DNA of 53,135 nucleotides, from the NCBI RefSeq assembly GCF_018390635.1, contig NZ_JAHBGE010000050.1, forward strand, positions 1 through 53,135. Direction: 5' to 3'. The DNA comes from Ancylobacter lacus. Its GTDB lineage: Bacteria; Pseudomonadota; Alphaproteobacteria; Rhizobiales; Xanthobacteraceae. The notes beneath the pieces were generated by a model. The model made no database searches, was not told where the DNA came from, and worked only from the letters and a program-made list of their open reading frames with translations. Position numbers and translations under genes: made by a program. Positions 15,337 through 26,508 of the stretch are shown here, piece by piece (the first letter of the stretch is position 1; each line of letters begins with the position of its first letter).

Positions 15337-17479
15337 GACGGGAGGCGATCTGCGCGGCCTCGCGCAGGCGCAGCCAGTGGGCCAGCTCGTCCGCCGGCAT
15401 CGGCCGGCCGTGCAGATAGCCCTGCACCTCGTCGCAGCCGAGCCGCGCCAGCATGCCCGCCTGCTCCTCGGTCTCCACGCCTTCGGCCAGCACCGTCATG
15501 CCGAGATCGTGGCCGAGGCTGACCACCGCGCGCACGATGGCGAGATCGGCGGGGTTGCTGGTCATGCCGGCGATGAAGGACAGGTCGATCTTGATCTTGT
15601 CCACCGGCAGGCGGCGCAGATGCGTCAGCGAGGCGAAGCCGGTGCCGAAATCGTCGAGGGCGATGGAAAAGCCGAGCTGGCGCAGGTCGGACAGCACGCC
15701 GATGGCGTTTTCGCCGGCACGCCCCAGCGTCATGGTCTCCGGCACCTCGAACTCGAACTGGTCCGAGGTGAGGCCGTAGGCGGAGACGGTTTCCAGCATG
15801 AGCTGGGGCAGGCCACGGTCGCGCAGCTGCCCGGCGCCGAGATTGATCGCCACCCGGCCCGGCTTCAGCCCGAGGGCGCGCCACTCCCTCAGCCGGGCGC
15901 AGCAGGTCCGCACCACCTCCAGCCCGAGGCTCGGCAGCAGGCCCGCATTCTCGGCGAGGGCGATGAATCGGCCCGGCGCGAGAAGCCCGCGGGTCGGATG
16001 CCGCCAGCGCACCAGCGCTTCCAGCCCCCGCACGGTCTGGCCGGTGATGCCGATGAGCGGCTGGAAATGCACCTCGAACTCATGGCGGGCGAGACCGAGG
16101 CCGAGCTGCTCGACCAGCTCGCGCTGCTCGTCGCTGCCGCGCCGCATCTCCTGGTCGAAATAGCGGAAATCCCGGCCATCCTGGGCCTTGGCCATGTAGA
16201 GCGCGAGATCCGCGTTGCGCTGGAGCACCTCCACCGTCTCGCCGTCGGTCGGCCAGATGGCGGCGCCGACGCTGGCGCCGATCGTCACCGGCGTGCCGGC
16301 GCCGCGCGGACCTTCCACCCGGATCGGCTGGCGCAGGCGCAGCAGAACCTCCTCGGCGCGGGCCCGCGCCACCTCCGGATCGCTCACCCCGGGCAGGATG
16401 AGGGCGAATTCGTCGCCGCCGATCCGGGCGGCAAGGTCGCCCGGCCGCGCCACCGCCGAAAGCCGGCAGCCGACCTCCCGCAGCACCGCGTCGCCGGCGA
16501 TATGGCCGAACGTGTCGTTGACGCCCTTGAACTCGTCGAGGTCGATGAGCAGCAGGGCGCCCCGTGCCGCCATGGCCGGGACCATCATCTCGCCGAGCCG
16601 CTCGACGAAATGCGCGCGGTTGGCGAGCCCGGTGACCATGTCGTAGGAGGCGAGGTACTGCACGCGCTCGCGCGCGCGCAGCGCGTCCGTGATGTCCCGC
16701 TCATTGACCAGGATCGCCGGCATGCCGGTGACGGGGTCGACCGTCGGCCGGGCGTCCAGCCGGTGCCAGCGGTTGCCGGCCTCGGTCCGCATGACGAACT
16801 CGCCCCCGAGCTCCCCGCCCTTGAACGGGTCGGTGCCGCCTTCCAGCCGCGCCAGAATGGCCTGCCACAACAGGGCTCCGTCCGCGCGCTCGGCGAACCG
16901 GTCGAGGAAGCGGTGCGCCGCGCCGGGATAGCAGATTTCCGCGGCGGGATTGCGGAACAGCACGTTGCCGTCGGTGTCGTAGAGCGAGACATAGACCGAG
17001 ACATGCCGCAGCGCCTCGACCCCGCGCAGCTCCTCCGGGCCGACATCCGGGGCGGCGGCCTCGACCAGCATGCCGACCCCGCCATCCGGCAGGCGCACGC
17101 CGCTCATCATGCAGTCGACATGCACCGCGTGGCCGCGGGGATAGAAGGTCCAGCGCTCGGTCACCACCTGCCCGGCCTTGATGCGGGCGACGAGGTTGCC
17201 GAGCCGGGCCCGGATCGCCTCGGAGTGCGGCCAGAAGTCCCGGGAGAACAGTTCCTCCGCGCTGTCGGCCTGCCACAGCGCCAGCGCGGCGGCGTTCGCG
17301 AAGACCTTGTGGAAGGTACCGAGATGTAGAATCCAGACGGGACGATGCAGCAGTTCCAGGCCGTCCGGCCGGAACTCGGGCAGCTCGCGCGCGTCGGGCA
17401 TATCCGATCGGGGCGTCATGTCACCACTGGGTTGGTCAGAAACCCCTGAAGCTTTAGCGATATTACCGCCCGGCTCCAA
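15314..17479 (-). CDS. PAS-GGDEF-EAL cyclic-di-GMP protein
   Basis: A 721-residue cytoplasmic protein that may both make and break cyclic-di-GMP. PAS-like regions occupy about 30-265. The diguanylate cyclase domain has an intact GGDEF (354-358) and an inhibitory RPGD I-site (345-348) five residues before it. The EAL domain starts near 455 with EAL at 487-489, and the other catalytic segments (DDFGTGFASL, DKIKIDLSFI, AEGVETEEQ) are all kept. No membrane segments are seen, so signal input is through the PAS part. It follows the codA-like gene by 19 bp on the same strand, so it could be the last gene of that transcript. A start at 17419 is also possible. Confidence 0.92.
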   Translation of the reverse strand: MEPGGNIAKASGVSDQPSGDMTPRSDMPDARELPEFRPDGLELLHRPVWILHLGTFHKVFANAAALALWQADSAEELFSRDFWPHSEAIRARLGNLVARIKAGQVVTERWTFYPRGHAVHVDCMMSGVRLPDGGVGMLVEAAAPDVGPEELRGVEALRHVSVYVSLYDTDGNVLFRNPAAEICYPGAAHRFLDRFAERADGALLWQAILARLEGGTDPFKGGELGGEFVMRTEAGNRWHRLDARPTVDPVTGMPAILVNERDITDALRARERVQYLASYDMVTGLANRAHFVERLGEMMVPAMAARGALLLIDLDEFKGVNDTFGHIAGDAVLREVGCRLSAVARPGDLAARIGGDEFALILPGVSDPEVARARAEEVLLRLRQPIRVEGPRGAGTPVTIGASVGAAIWPTDGETVEVLQRNADLALYMAKAQDGRDFRYFDQEMRRGSDEQRELVEQLGLGLARHEFEVHFQPLIGITGQTVRGLEALVRWRHPTRGLLAPGRFIALAENAGLLPSLGLEVVRTCCARLREWRALGLKPGRVAINLGAGQLRDRGLPQLMLETVSAYGLTSDQFEFEVPETMTLGRAGENAIGVLSDLRQLGFSIALDDFGTGFASLTHLRRLPVDKIKIDLSFIAGMTSNPADLAIVRAVVSLGHDLGMTVLAEGVETEEQAGMLARLGCDEVQGYLHGRPMPADELAHWLRLREAAQIASRLIFPAAP

Positions 17480-17498
17480 CCATCTCCAGATACCGCGT

Positions 17499-18788
17499 TC
17501 ACGCTGTGGCGGGGGCGTAGGCGGCGGCGTCCACCTGCGCGGGGCGACCGGGAAGCGCGAGCCGGGCGAGCCGCGGCGCGCTCTCGGCGATGACGCGGCC
17601 CCGCCGCACCACGAACAGCCGCGCCGCCTTGAGACGGATCGCCTCGATCGGGTCGGCGGCCTGCAGCACGACGAAATCGGCGTTGCAGCCCGGCGCGAGG
17701 CCGTAGCCCTCCAGCCCCATGATGCGGGCGGGATTGGTCGTCACCGCCTCGAAGCACCACCGCATCGCCTCGCGCGAGGTCATCTGCCCCACATGCAGGC
17801 CCATATGGGCGACGTCGAGCATGTCGCCGGAGCCGAGCGAGTACCAGGGGTCCATCACGCAGTCATGGCCGAAGGCGACATTGACGCCGGCGGCCCGCAG
17901 CTCCGGCACCCGGGTCTGGCCGCGCCGCTTGGGATAGGTGTCGGCGCGGCCCTGCAGGGTGATGTTGATGAGCGGGTTGGCGATGGCGTGCACCCCCGCC
18001 TCGGCGATGAGCGGGATCAGCTTGGCGGCGTAGTAATTGTCCATGCTGTGCATGGAGGTGAGGTGCGAGCCGGCGACCCGGCCGTGGAGCCCCAGCCGCT
18101 GGGTCTCATAGGCCAGCGCCTCGATGTGGCGCGAGAGCGGGTCGTCGCTCTCGTCGCAGTGGATGTCGACCTGCAGCCCCCGCGCCGCGGCGATCTCGCA
18201 CAGCGCCCGCAGCGAGGCCGCCCCGTCCGCCATGGTGCGCTCGAAATGGGGGATGCCGCCCACCACATCGACCCCGAGGTCCAGCGCCCGCAGCAGGTTG
18301 GCGGCGGCGCCGGGCGAGCGGAAATAGCCGTCCTGCGGGAAGGCGACGAGCTGCAGGTCGATATAGTCCCGCACCTTCGCCTTGACCTCCAGCAGCGCCT
18401 CGACGGCGAGCAGGCGGTCGTCGCAGACATCGACATGGGAGCGGATCGCCAGCAGGCCCTGGCTGACGGCGAGGTCGCAGTAGCGCAGCGCCCGCTCGAT
18501 CACCGCCTCCTGGGTCAGGATCGGCTTCAGCTCGCCCCACAGCGCGATACCCTCCAGCAGCGTGCCGGACTGGTTCAGCCGCGGCAGGCCGAGCGAGAGC
18601 GTGGCGTCCATGTGGAAATGGACATCGACGAAGGGCGGCGCGACGAGGCGCCCGCCGGCGTCGATCACCTGCCCGGCCTCCGCCTCCAGCCGCGGTTCCA
18701 CGGCGAGGATGCGCCCGCCGGCACAGCCGATGTCGGCGGGGCGGCCATCCGGCAGGACGGCGTTCTTCAGCAGCAGGTCGAAACTCAT
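17499..18788 (-). CDS. Cytosine deaminase-like amidohydrolase (CodA family)
   Basis: Zinc/iron amidohydrolase, 429 residues, of the CodA type that deaminates cytosine or related bases. Metal ligands are His57 and His59 (VHFHMD), His210 (HCDE, with proton-shuttle Glu213) and Asp309 (FGHDC). The downstream block DPWYSLGSGDMLDVAHMGLHVGQ is strongly CodA-like. The residue after the catalytic Asp is Cys310, where E. coli CodA has Asp314, a residue that shapes substrate choice, so specificity may differ (for example isoguanine or a modified base). The start overlaps the end of the ABC permease gene by ATGA, tying it to nucleobase uptake. Confidence 0.88.
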   Translation of the reverse strand: MSFDLLLKNAVLPDGRPADIGCAGGRILAVEPRLEAEAGQVIDAGGRLVAPPFVDVHFHMDATLSLGLPRLNQSGTLLEGIALWGELKPILTQEAVIERALRYCDLAVSQGLLAIRSHVDVCDDRLLAVEALLEVKAKVRDYIDLQLVAFPQDGYFRSPGAAANLLRALDLGVDVVGGIPHFERTMADGAASLRALCEIAAARGLQVDIHCDESDDPLSRHIEALAYETQRLGLHGRVAGSHLTSMHSMDNYYAAKLIPLIAEAGVHAIANPLINITLQGRADTYPKRRGQTRVPELRAAGVNVAFGHDCVMDPWYSLGSGDMLDVAHMGLHVGQMTSREAMRWCFEAVTTNPARIMGLEGYGLAPGCNADFVVLQAADPIEAIRLKAARLFVVRRGRVIAESAPRLARLALPGRPAQVDAAAYAPATA

Positions 18789-19729
18789 CTCTGTCCCTTG
18801 AAGTACGGCTTCATCAGCGCACGCGGATAGTCGGCCCGCCGGGCCAGCAGCACCAGCGCGGCGATGGAGAACAGGTAGGGCAGCATCAGGAAGACCTGGC
18901 TCGGCACCACCCCGCCGGCGATGGTCTGGATGCGGAGCTGGTAGGCGTCGAGCGCGCCGAACAGCAACGCGCCGAGCAGCGCCTTGCCCGGCCGCCACGA
19001 GGCGAACACCGTGAGCGCGATGCACACCCAGCCGCGCCCGTTGATCATGCCGAAATAGAAGGCGTTGAACGCCGAGAGGGTGAGGAAGGCGCCGCCCAGC
19101 GCCATCAGCGCCGAGCCGGCCGTGACCGCCCCGACCCGCAGCGCCACCACCGAGAGCCCCTGCGCCTCCACCGCCTCGGGATTGTCGCCCACCGCCCGCA
19201 GCGCGAGGCCGAGCGGGGTCCGCGCCAGCACCACCGCGACGGCGCCGACGCACAGGAAGGCGAACACCGTGAGCGCGCTCTGCTGGCCGAGCACGGTGCC
19301 TATGAACGGCAGGTCGCCCAGCACCGGCACATGCAGCGGGGGAAACGGCTCGATGCGCGGCGGGGTGCTGACGGTGGAAAAGGCGACGCGGTAGCCGAAA
19401 TAGGTCGCGGCGGTCGCCAGCATCGTCACCCCGAGGCCGGTGACGTGCTGCGACAGGCCGAGCGGCACGGTGAGCAGGCCGAGGAGCAGGCCGAACGCCG
19501 CCCCGGTCGCCGCCGCCACCGCCACCCCGCCCCAGAGCGAGGCGCCGAGATAGACCGCCAGCCAGCCGCTCATGGCGCCGGCCACGAAGATGCCCTCGAT
19601 GCCGAGATTGAGCACCCCGGCGCGCTCGCACACCAGCGCGCCGAGCACGCCGAAGATCAGCGGGGTGGCGATGCGGATCGCCGCCGCCCAGAAATTCGCC
19701 TGCAGCAGAATGTCCAGCGCCGCCCACAT
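18785..19729 (-). CDS. BMP-type ABC transporter permease 2
   Basis: A 314-residue inner-membrane permease of the branched-chain/BMP-type family (YufQ/NupQ-like). It has about eight to nine membrane segments and the family motifs CERAGVLNLGIEGI near the N-terminus and ALRAVGDNPEAVEAQGLSV in the middle. It pairs with the permease encoded just upstream to form the channel of a nucleoside/nucleobase importer. Its start codon shares one base with the stop codon of the preceding permease (TGATG), and its end overlaps the deaminase start, so translation of the three genes is probably coupled. Confidence 0.9.
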   Translation of the reverse strand: MWAALDILLQANFWAAAIRIATPLIFGVLGALVCERAGVLNLGIEGIFVAGAMSGWLAVYLGASLWGGVAVAAATGAAFGLLLGLLTVPLGLSQHVTGLGVTMLATAATYFGYRVAFSTVSTPPRIEPFPPLHVPVLGDLPFIGTVLGQQSALTVFAFLCVGAVAVVLARTPLGLALRAVGDNPEAVEAQGLSVVALRVGAVTAGSALMALGGAFLTLSAFNAFYFGMINGRGWVCIALTVFASWRPGKALLGALLFGALDAYQLRIQTIAGGVVPSQVFLMLPYLFSIAALVLLARRADYPRALMKPYFKGQR

Positions 19730-20796
19730 CACACCGGCTCCCGGCGGACCCGGACGATGCGGAACCGGGTGACCAGCCCGCCGACCAGCACGCTCAGCAG
19801 CGCGAAGGACACCACGAGGTCGGCGAGATAGTTGGACACGCCGATGGCGCGGCTCATGCTGTCGGCCCCCACGAACACCCCGGCGACGAAGATCGCCGCC
19901 GGCACCACCCCGAGCGGCGAGAGATTGGCGAGCGTCGCCACCACGATGCCGGCATAGCCGAAGCCGGGCGAGAGGTCGGCGGTGAGATAGCCCTTCAGCC
20001 CCGCCACCTCGCAGGCCCCGGCAAGGCCGGCGAGACCGCCGGAGAGCAGGCCGACCAGCGCCATGGAGGCGCCGACCGGAATGCCGGCATAGCGCGCCGC
20101 GCGCGCATTCTCGCCCACCGCGCGGAGACGCAGCCCCCACACGGTGCGGCCGATGAAGACATGCAGCAGCCCCGCCGCGACCACCGCCAGCACCAGCCCG
20201 GCATGCAGCCGCAGCCCGGCGAACAGGCGCGGCAGCGTCGCCTCGTCCAGCAGCGGCGCCGATTGCGGCCAGCCCAGCGCCATCTCGTCCTTCATCGGCC
20301 CTTCCAGCATCATCTGCACCACCAGCAGCACGACGAAGTTCAGCAGCAGCGTCACCACCACCTCGTCGGCGCCGAACCGGGTCTTGAACAGCACCGGCAC
20401 CAGCAGCAGCGCCGCCCCCGCCAGCGCCGCGCCGAGCAGCACCAGCGGCAGCAGCACATAGGCGGGCGCCGCGATCGCCCCGCTGCCAAGCGCCACCGCC
20501 GCCAGCGCGCCGGCATAGAGCTGGCCCTCCGCGCCGATGTTCCAGAGCCGGGCGCGGAAGGCAACGGCGGCGGCAAGGCCGGTGAAGATCAGCGGCGTCG
20601 CCCGCGTCAGCGTCTCGGCGAGGGCGAAGCCGGAGCCGGCGGCGCCCTGCGCCATCAGGCCGAAGGCCCGCAGCACCGGGGCGCCGGAGAGCGCGAGGGG
20701 AATGACGGTCAGCAGCAGCGCCGCCACCCCGGCCCCGATCGACACCGCGACGGTGAGCCAGAGCGGGGTGCGCTCGCGCGGGACGAAGCGGATCAT
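19729..20796 (-). CDS. BMP-type ABC transporter permease 1
   Basis: A 355-residue inner-membrane permease (YufP/NupP-like). It contains the family segment LWNIGAEGQLYAGA around residue 85 and GLRLRAVGENARAARYAGI around 230, with about nine to ten hydrophobic segments. With the neighbouring permease, the ATPase and the BMP-family binding protein it forms a complete importer for purine/pyrimidine nucleosides or bases, as in other members of this family. It starts 166 bp downstream of the ATPase gene; I see no clear promoter or hairpin in that GC-rich gap. Confidence 0.9.
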   Translation of the reverse strand: MIRFVPRERTPLWLTVAVSIGAGVAALLLTVIPLALSGAPVLRAFGLMAQGAAGSGFALAETLTRATPLIFTGLAAAVAFRARLWNIGAEGQLYAGALAAVALGSGAIAAPAYVLLPLVLLGAALAGAALLLVPVLFKTRFGADEVVVTLLLNFVVLLVVQMMLEGPMKDEMALGWPQSAPLLDEATLPRLFAGLRLHAGLVLAVVAAGLLHVFIGRTVWGLRLRAVGENARAARYAGIPVGASMALVGLLSGGLAGLAGACEVAGLKGYLTADLSPGFGYAGIVVATLANLSPLGVVPAAIFVAGVFVGADSMSRAIGVSNYLADLVVSFALLSVLVGGLVTRFRIVRVRREPV

Positions 20797-20962
20797 GCGG
20801 GGCCTCCGGCCACATTTGTCCTGCCGGCGGCCGTCGCGACGCGCGGCGTCGCCCGCGCGCCGACGGCACCGGGCCGGCTCCGGCCTTCCGCGGACTCCCG
20901 AATGAAACCGGTGGCGTCGACGGGGTGGATGCCCCGGCCCGGTTGCGTGCCGGCGGCGGCCA

Positions 20963-22525
<1,563 letters not shown>

Positions 22526-22690
22526 TCGCTCGCTCCGGCGGCACGCCCCGGCCGGGATGGCACGGCGCGGCGGGATCGCGGGACCGGCGGACGGTCCCCC
22601 TCTCCGGCCGCGGCGGCCGGGGAGGCATCGGCAGTCAGGATGGACGCGGCGCCCCCGGCGGGGCGCCGGCCCGGCCTCACGGCATCGGCG

Positions 22691-23728
22691 TCACAGGGTG
22701 GACTTGGGCTCGGCGTCGTTCACATTGACGCGGAACAGGCCGTCCTTGATCTCCTTCTCCCGCGCCAGCACCAGCTCGATGACGTCGGGGGGGACCAGCT
22801 TGGGGTCGAGCGGGGCGAGGCTGGCGCCACCCTCCGCCATGTAGCTGTAGGGGCCGTAATCGGCGGCGACGAAGGTGCCGTCGATCACCGCCTTGATCGC
22901 CCGGTCGATGGTCGGCTCCATCTGCCACAGCGCCGAGGCCACGATCGTGCCGGGATACTGCGCGGAGGTGTCGATGACATTGCCGATCGCCTTGACGCCG
23001 CGCTCCTTGGCGGCGTCCGACACGCCGAAGCGCTCGGCGTAGAGAACGTCCGCGCCCTTGTCGATCTGGGCGAAGGCGGCCTCCTTGGCCTTGGGCGGGT
23101 CGTACCAGCTGTTGATGAAGGTCACGATGAACTTCACGTTCGGGTTCACCGAGAGCGCGCCTTCCATGAAGGCCTGCATCAGCCGGTTGACCTCGGGAAT
23201 GGCGTAGCCGCCCACCAGCCCGATGATGTTCGACTTGGTGAGCTTGCCCGCCACCATGCCGGTGAGGAAGGAGGGCTCGTGGATGAAATTGTCGAACACC
23301 GAGAAGTTCGGCTTGGTCGGGCCGAAGGAGGAGCCCATCAGATAGGCGGTCTTGGGATAGTCCGCCGCCACCTTGCGGGCGGGCCGCTCCACCGCGAACA
23401 CCTCGCCGACCACGAGGTCGGCGCCCTCCTGCGAATATTGCCGCATCACCCGCTCATAGTCGGTGTTGGCGACGTTCTCGGAGAATTTGTAGGTGATGTC
23501 GCCGCGCGCCTCGGCCGCCTTCAGCGCCTTGTGGATGCGCGAGACCCACTGCTGCTCGACCGGCACGGTGTAGATCGCCGCCACCTGGATCGGCTTGGCC
23601 TTGGCCGCGAAGGCCGGTCCGCCGAGGGCCGCGACCGCGAGCGCACCGGCGCCCAGCGCCAGAACCTGCCGCCGGTCCACCGAGGCTGACGAAAAAAGCG
23701 GCAGGGACCGCGACGATTTCACGTCCAT
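22691..23728 (-). CDS. BMP-family ABC transporter substrate-binding protein
   Basis: A 345-residue periplasmic binding protein of the basic membrane protein family (PnrA/Med-like). A Tat-like signal (Arg-Arg at 19-20, hydrophobic ALGAGALAVAALGG, cleavage near AFA) precedes a two-lobed domain starting KPIQVAAIYTVPVEQQW. Proteins of this family bind purine nucleosides, autoinducer or nucleobases; the deaminase in the same cluster favours a nucleobase. The start at 23728 is chosen because GGAGAG lies eight bases upstream. It is the first gene of the import cluster; 122 bp separate it from the nudix gene upstream. Confidence 0.92.
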   Translation of the reverse strand: MDVKSSRSLPLFSSASVDRRQVLALGAGALAVAALGGPAFAAKAKPIQVAAIYTVPVEQQWVSRIHKALKAAEARGDITYKFSENVANTDYERVMRQYSQEGADLVVGEVFAVERPARKVAADYPKTAYLMGSSFGPTKPNFSVFDNFIHEPSFLTGMVAGKLTKSNIIGLVGGYAIPEVNRLMQAFMEGALSVNPNVKFIVTFINSWYDPPKAKEAAFAQIDKGADVLYAERFGVSDAAKERGVKAIGNVIDTSAQYPGTIVASALWQMEPTIDRAIKAVIDGTFVAADYGPYSYMAEGGASLAPLDPKLVPPDVIELVLAREKEIKDGLFRVNVNDAEPKSTL

Positions 23729-23850
23729 TGTTCTCTCTCCCACGCAGCGACCGGGCGGCCCTGCCCCCGGCGCGTCTGAAGCCGAACCCAGATGCGAGCG
23801 ACGTGCCATTCTCGGACGGGCATGGCGCGAGGGCCAGCCCCGCCGCGACG

Positions 23851-24585
23851 TCAGCCGCCGCGTTTCCACATCGACCTGAGATAGGCGACGATGAAATCCG
23901 GCATGGCGGGCGAGAGGTCGTTCTCGCCGCGCACCACCACCACGCCGTCGAGTTCCGGCCGCTCCTGGGTGGCGAGCAGGGCGCGGATGCGGGCGGCCAC
24001 CGCCTCGGCCTCCTCATGCGCCACGAGCTGGCGCATCAGCGCGATGCGGGGGCCGGCGAGCACCGCGTCCCACCCCGGCGCGGGGGAAACGTCAGCCGCG
24101 CCGAGCCCGGTCTCCTCGCCCAGCTCGCGCATCACGCTGCCGGCGAGGTCGACCCGGCCGTCGGCGGTGACGTCGGAGGGGTCGGGCGTGCCGGCGGCGA
24201 AATAGATCCGGCCGGGATTGGCGGTCCAGCCAGCCATGACGCCGAGGATGAAGGCGCCGTCGGCGCCGCGCAGCGCGCCCATGGCGAAGGCGTTGCGCAG
24301 CGTCGGGTCGGGAAAGCCCATGTCGCGCCACCACATGAAGGCGGCGAAGTCGCACTCGCGATAGGCGCCCGTCAGCGCGCCCGCGGCGATGGCGTGGCGG
24401 GCCAGCAGCAGCACCCGGCCGTTCCACAGCGCCGGGTTGGCCGCCTTCAGCGTGTCGAAATGGGCGGCGATCGCCGCGGCGTTGGCCTGCGCGAAGGCCG
24501 GCGGGCCCTCCTCGCGGATGAGGTCCAGCCGCGCCAGCGGCTCGATCTCGGGCGCGAGGGCACCGCGCATCCCGGCGCCGCTCAC
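23851..24585 (-). CDS. Nudix hydrolase-like protein
   Basis: A 244-residue protein with a Nudix fold. The catalytic helix RELGEETGLG fits the REuxEExGu half of the Nudix box (about residues 155-163), but the upstream conserved Glu eight residues before this Arg is a Val, so the box is incomplete. The N-terminal 100 residues form a family-specific extension with WNGRVLLLARH. Relatives with this architecture are annotated only as NUDIX hydrolases; substrate unknown. The start overlaps the end of the phzF-like gene by four bases (ATGA), so the two are translationally coupled. Confidence 0.85.
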   Translation of the reverse strand: MSGAGMRGALAPEIEPLARLDLIREEGPPAFAQANAAAIAAHFDTLKAANPALWNGRVLLLARHAIAAGALTGAYRECDFAAFMWWRDMGFPDPTLRNAFAMGALRGADGAFILGVMAGWTANPGRIYFAAGTPDPSDVTADGRVDLAGSVMRELGEETGLGAADVSPAPGWDAVLAGPRIALMRQLVAHEEAEAVAARIRALLATQERPELDGVVVVRGENDLSPAMPDFIVAYLRSMWKRGG

Positions 24586-25478
24586 AGATGCAGCGCGCCT
24601 TCGGAGACGACGACGGCGCCGCCCCCGATGGTGACGCCGGTGAGAACCCCGTCCGCCACCTCGAGCCCCAGCCGCACCAGGCTGGGCCGGCCCATCTCCA
24701 CCCCCTGCAGGATGTCGAAGGCGTGGAAGCCGTCGGCCGGGCGCTCGCCGGCCATCAGCACCGCCGCCAGCGCCGCGGCGGCCGAGCCGGTGGCGGGGTC
24801 CTCGGCGATGCCCATGCTCGCCCCGAACATCCGGGCGCGCAGGTCGCCCTCGCCATCCTCGTCGCGGCAGAACACATAGACCGAATCGGCCCCCACGCCG
24901 AAGGCGCGGATCAGCCGGCCGACGCTCGGGGTGATCCGCGCCAGCGCCGAGCGCGAGGCGAGCGGCACGCAGACGAAGGGCACGCCCGCCGAGGCGACCA
25001 CCGGGCGGTAGTCGTCGAAGCCGATATCGGCGATGTCGAGCCCCAGCGCCTGGGCGCAGGCCTCCACCGTGACCGGCTCGCTTTCCAGGATCTCCGGCAG
25101 GCGGGGCACCGCGAAGGTGGCGGTGCCGTGGCGCGGGCCCTTCACCTGCACGTGGCAGGAGACCGGCCCCACCCCCTCCTCCAGCACGAAATCGGTCGAG
25201 GTCGTCACCCGGTCGAGAATGGCGAGCAGCACCGCCGAGCCCACGGTGGGATGGCCCGCGAAGGGCAGCTCGTGGTTGACCGTGAAGATGCGCAGCTGCG
25301 CCCGGTGCTCGCCTTCTGCCGGCTTCAATACGAAGACCGTCTCCGACAGGTTGAACTCCCGCGCGATCGCCTGCATCTGGTTGCCGTCGAGCCCGTCCGT
25401 CTCCAGCACGACGGCCAGCGGATTGCCGGACAGGGCCCGGTCGGTGAAGACGTCGAGGGTGACGAAGCGGCGGGGCAT
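24582..25478 (-). CDS. PhzF-family isomerase/epimerase
   Basis: A 298-residue cytoplasmic protein of the PhzF/diaminopimelate-epimerase-like fold. The catalytic Glu46 (NLSETVFV) and the phosphate or carboxylate-binding DPATGSA loop near the C-terminal third are both present. True PhzF isomerises dihydro-hydroxyanthranilate in phenazine synthesis, but no other phz gene is here; most stand-alone members have unknown substrates. It begins four bases after the pdxY stop and overlaps the nudix gene, forming a compact pdxY-phzF-nudix unit. Confidence 0.9.
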   Translation of the reverse strand: MPRRFVTLDVFTDRALSGNPLAVVLETDGLDGNQMQAIAREFNLSETVFVLKPAEGEHRAQLRIFTVNHELPFAGHPTVGSAVLLAILDRVTTSTDFVLEEGVGPVSCHVQVKGPRHGTATFAVPRLPEILESEPVTVEACAQALGLDIADIGFDDYRPVVASAGVPFVCVPLASRSALARITPSVGRLIRAFGVGADSVYVFCRDEDGEGDLRARMFGASMGIAEDPATGSAAAALAAVLMAGERPADGFHAFDILQGVEMGRPSLVRLGLEVADGVLTGVTIGGGAVVVSEGALHL

Positions 25479-25482
25479 GGGA

Positions 25483-26331
25483 TCAGAGCTTCTCCGGTGT
25501 GAAGACGCGCGAGGGGCTGACGAACTCGTCCTGGGCGGCGACGGTGAGGATTTCGCGCGAGCCCGCCGCCGCGGTCCGCGCCAGCAGGCCATAGGCCGAG
25601 GAGGCCGCCTTGGCGAGGGCCTCGGCGGCGCTGTGGGTGGTCTTCCAGTGCACGAAGAACAGCGCCGCGATGGCATCGCCCGCCCCGTTGACCGAAACGT
25701 CGAGCTTCGGGGTGCGGACGCGGAACCGGCCGTCCGGCCCGCTGGCCAGCAGGTCGATCGAATCGGCCGGCGTGTCCTCGGTGTGCAGGCTGGTGACGAG
25801 GATGACGCGCGGTCCGCGCGCATGCACCGCGTCGCAGGAGGCGACCGCCTCGGCCAGCGTCGAGCTGCCCCGGCCGGAGAGATAGTCCAGCTCGAACTGG
25901 TTGGGGGTGATGAGGTCGGCCGCCGGCACCGCCTTGTCCCGCATGAATTCCGGGATGCCCGGGCGGACGAAGATGCCGCGGCCGACATCGCCGATCACCG
26001 GATCGCAGCAGTAATGCGAATCGGCATTGGCCGCCTTCACCCGGGCCGCGGTGTCGAGAATGGCCTCGCCGATGTCCGCCGCGCCCATATAGCCGGAGAT
26101 CACCCCGTCGCAGCGCGGCAGCACGTTCAGCTCCTCCATGCCGCCGACCAGCTCGCGGATCAGCGCGGCGTCGAAGACCTGCCCGCGCCACGCGCCATAG
26201 CCGGTGTGGTTGGAGAACTGGACGGTGTGGATGCCCCAGGCCTCGTGCCCCAGCCGCTGGATGGGAAACATGGCGGATGCGTTGCCCACGTGGCCATAGG
26301 CCACCCAGGATTGGATCGAAAGGAAGTTCAT
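25483..26331 (-). CDS. pdxY: Pyridoxal kinase PdxY
   Basis: Phosphorylates pyridoxal to PLP in the vitamin B6 salvage pathway. The 282-residue protein starts with [20 protein letters not shown], typical of PdxY, has GDVGRGIFV and the ribokinase-type catalytic segment [12 protein letters not shown] (catalytic Asp in GAGD). Length fits the family. An in-frame ATG 57 bp upstream exists but the family head begins at 26331. It is divergent from the amidase gene across 177 bp with no clear operator, and heads the minus-strand series that continues to phzF, nudix and perhaps the importer. Confidence 0.95.
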   Translation of the reverse strand: MNFLSIQSWVAYGHVGNASAMFPIQRLGHEAWGIHTVQFSNHTGYGAWRGQVFDAALIRELVGGMEELNVLPRCDGVISGYMGAADIGEAILDTAARVKAANADSHYCCDPVIGDVGRGIFVRPGIPEFMRDKAVPAADLITPNQFELDYLSGRGSSTLAEAVASCDAVHARGPRVILVTSLHTEDTPADSIDLLASGPDGRFRVRTPKLDVSVNGAGDAIAALFFVHWKTTHSAAEALAKAASSAYGLLARTAAAGSREILTVAAQDEFVSPSRVFTPEKL

Positions 26332-26508
26332 CGCGCAAGCCCCGGCCGTTTCTGAACAATCCGCGCTTAGCGCAGAGCTGGCAAGCACCCAAGCGAATTT
26401 CGGTGAAACGATTCATAAACGCCGCGGGCCCCGCCGGCCGGCCCGCGCCTTGCCACGCCGGGGCACGCATGCGAGAGCCCCCTCACCCGGCTTCTGAAGG
26501 ACCCGCCC

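Noticed and set aside
24582..24585. Phenazine gene cluster
   Set aside because: Only a PhzF-family gene is present; no phzA-E or phzG-like genes are in the window.
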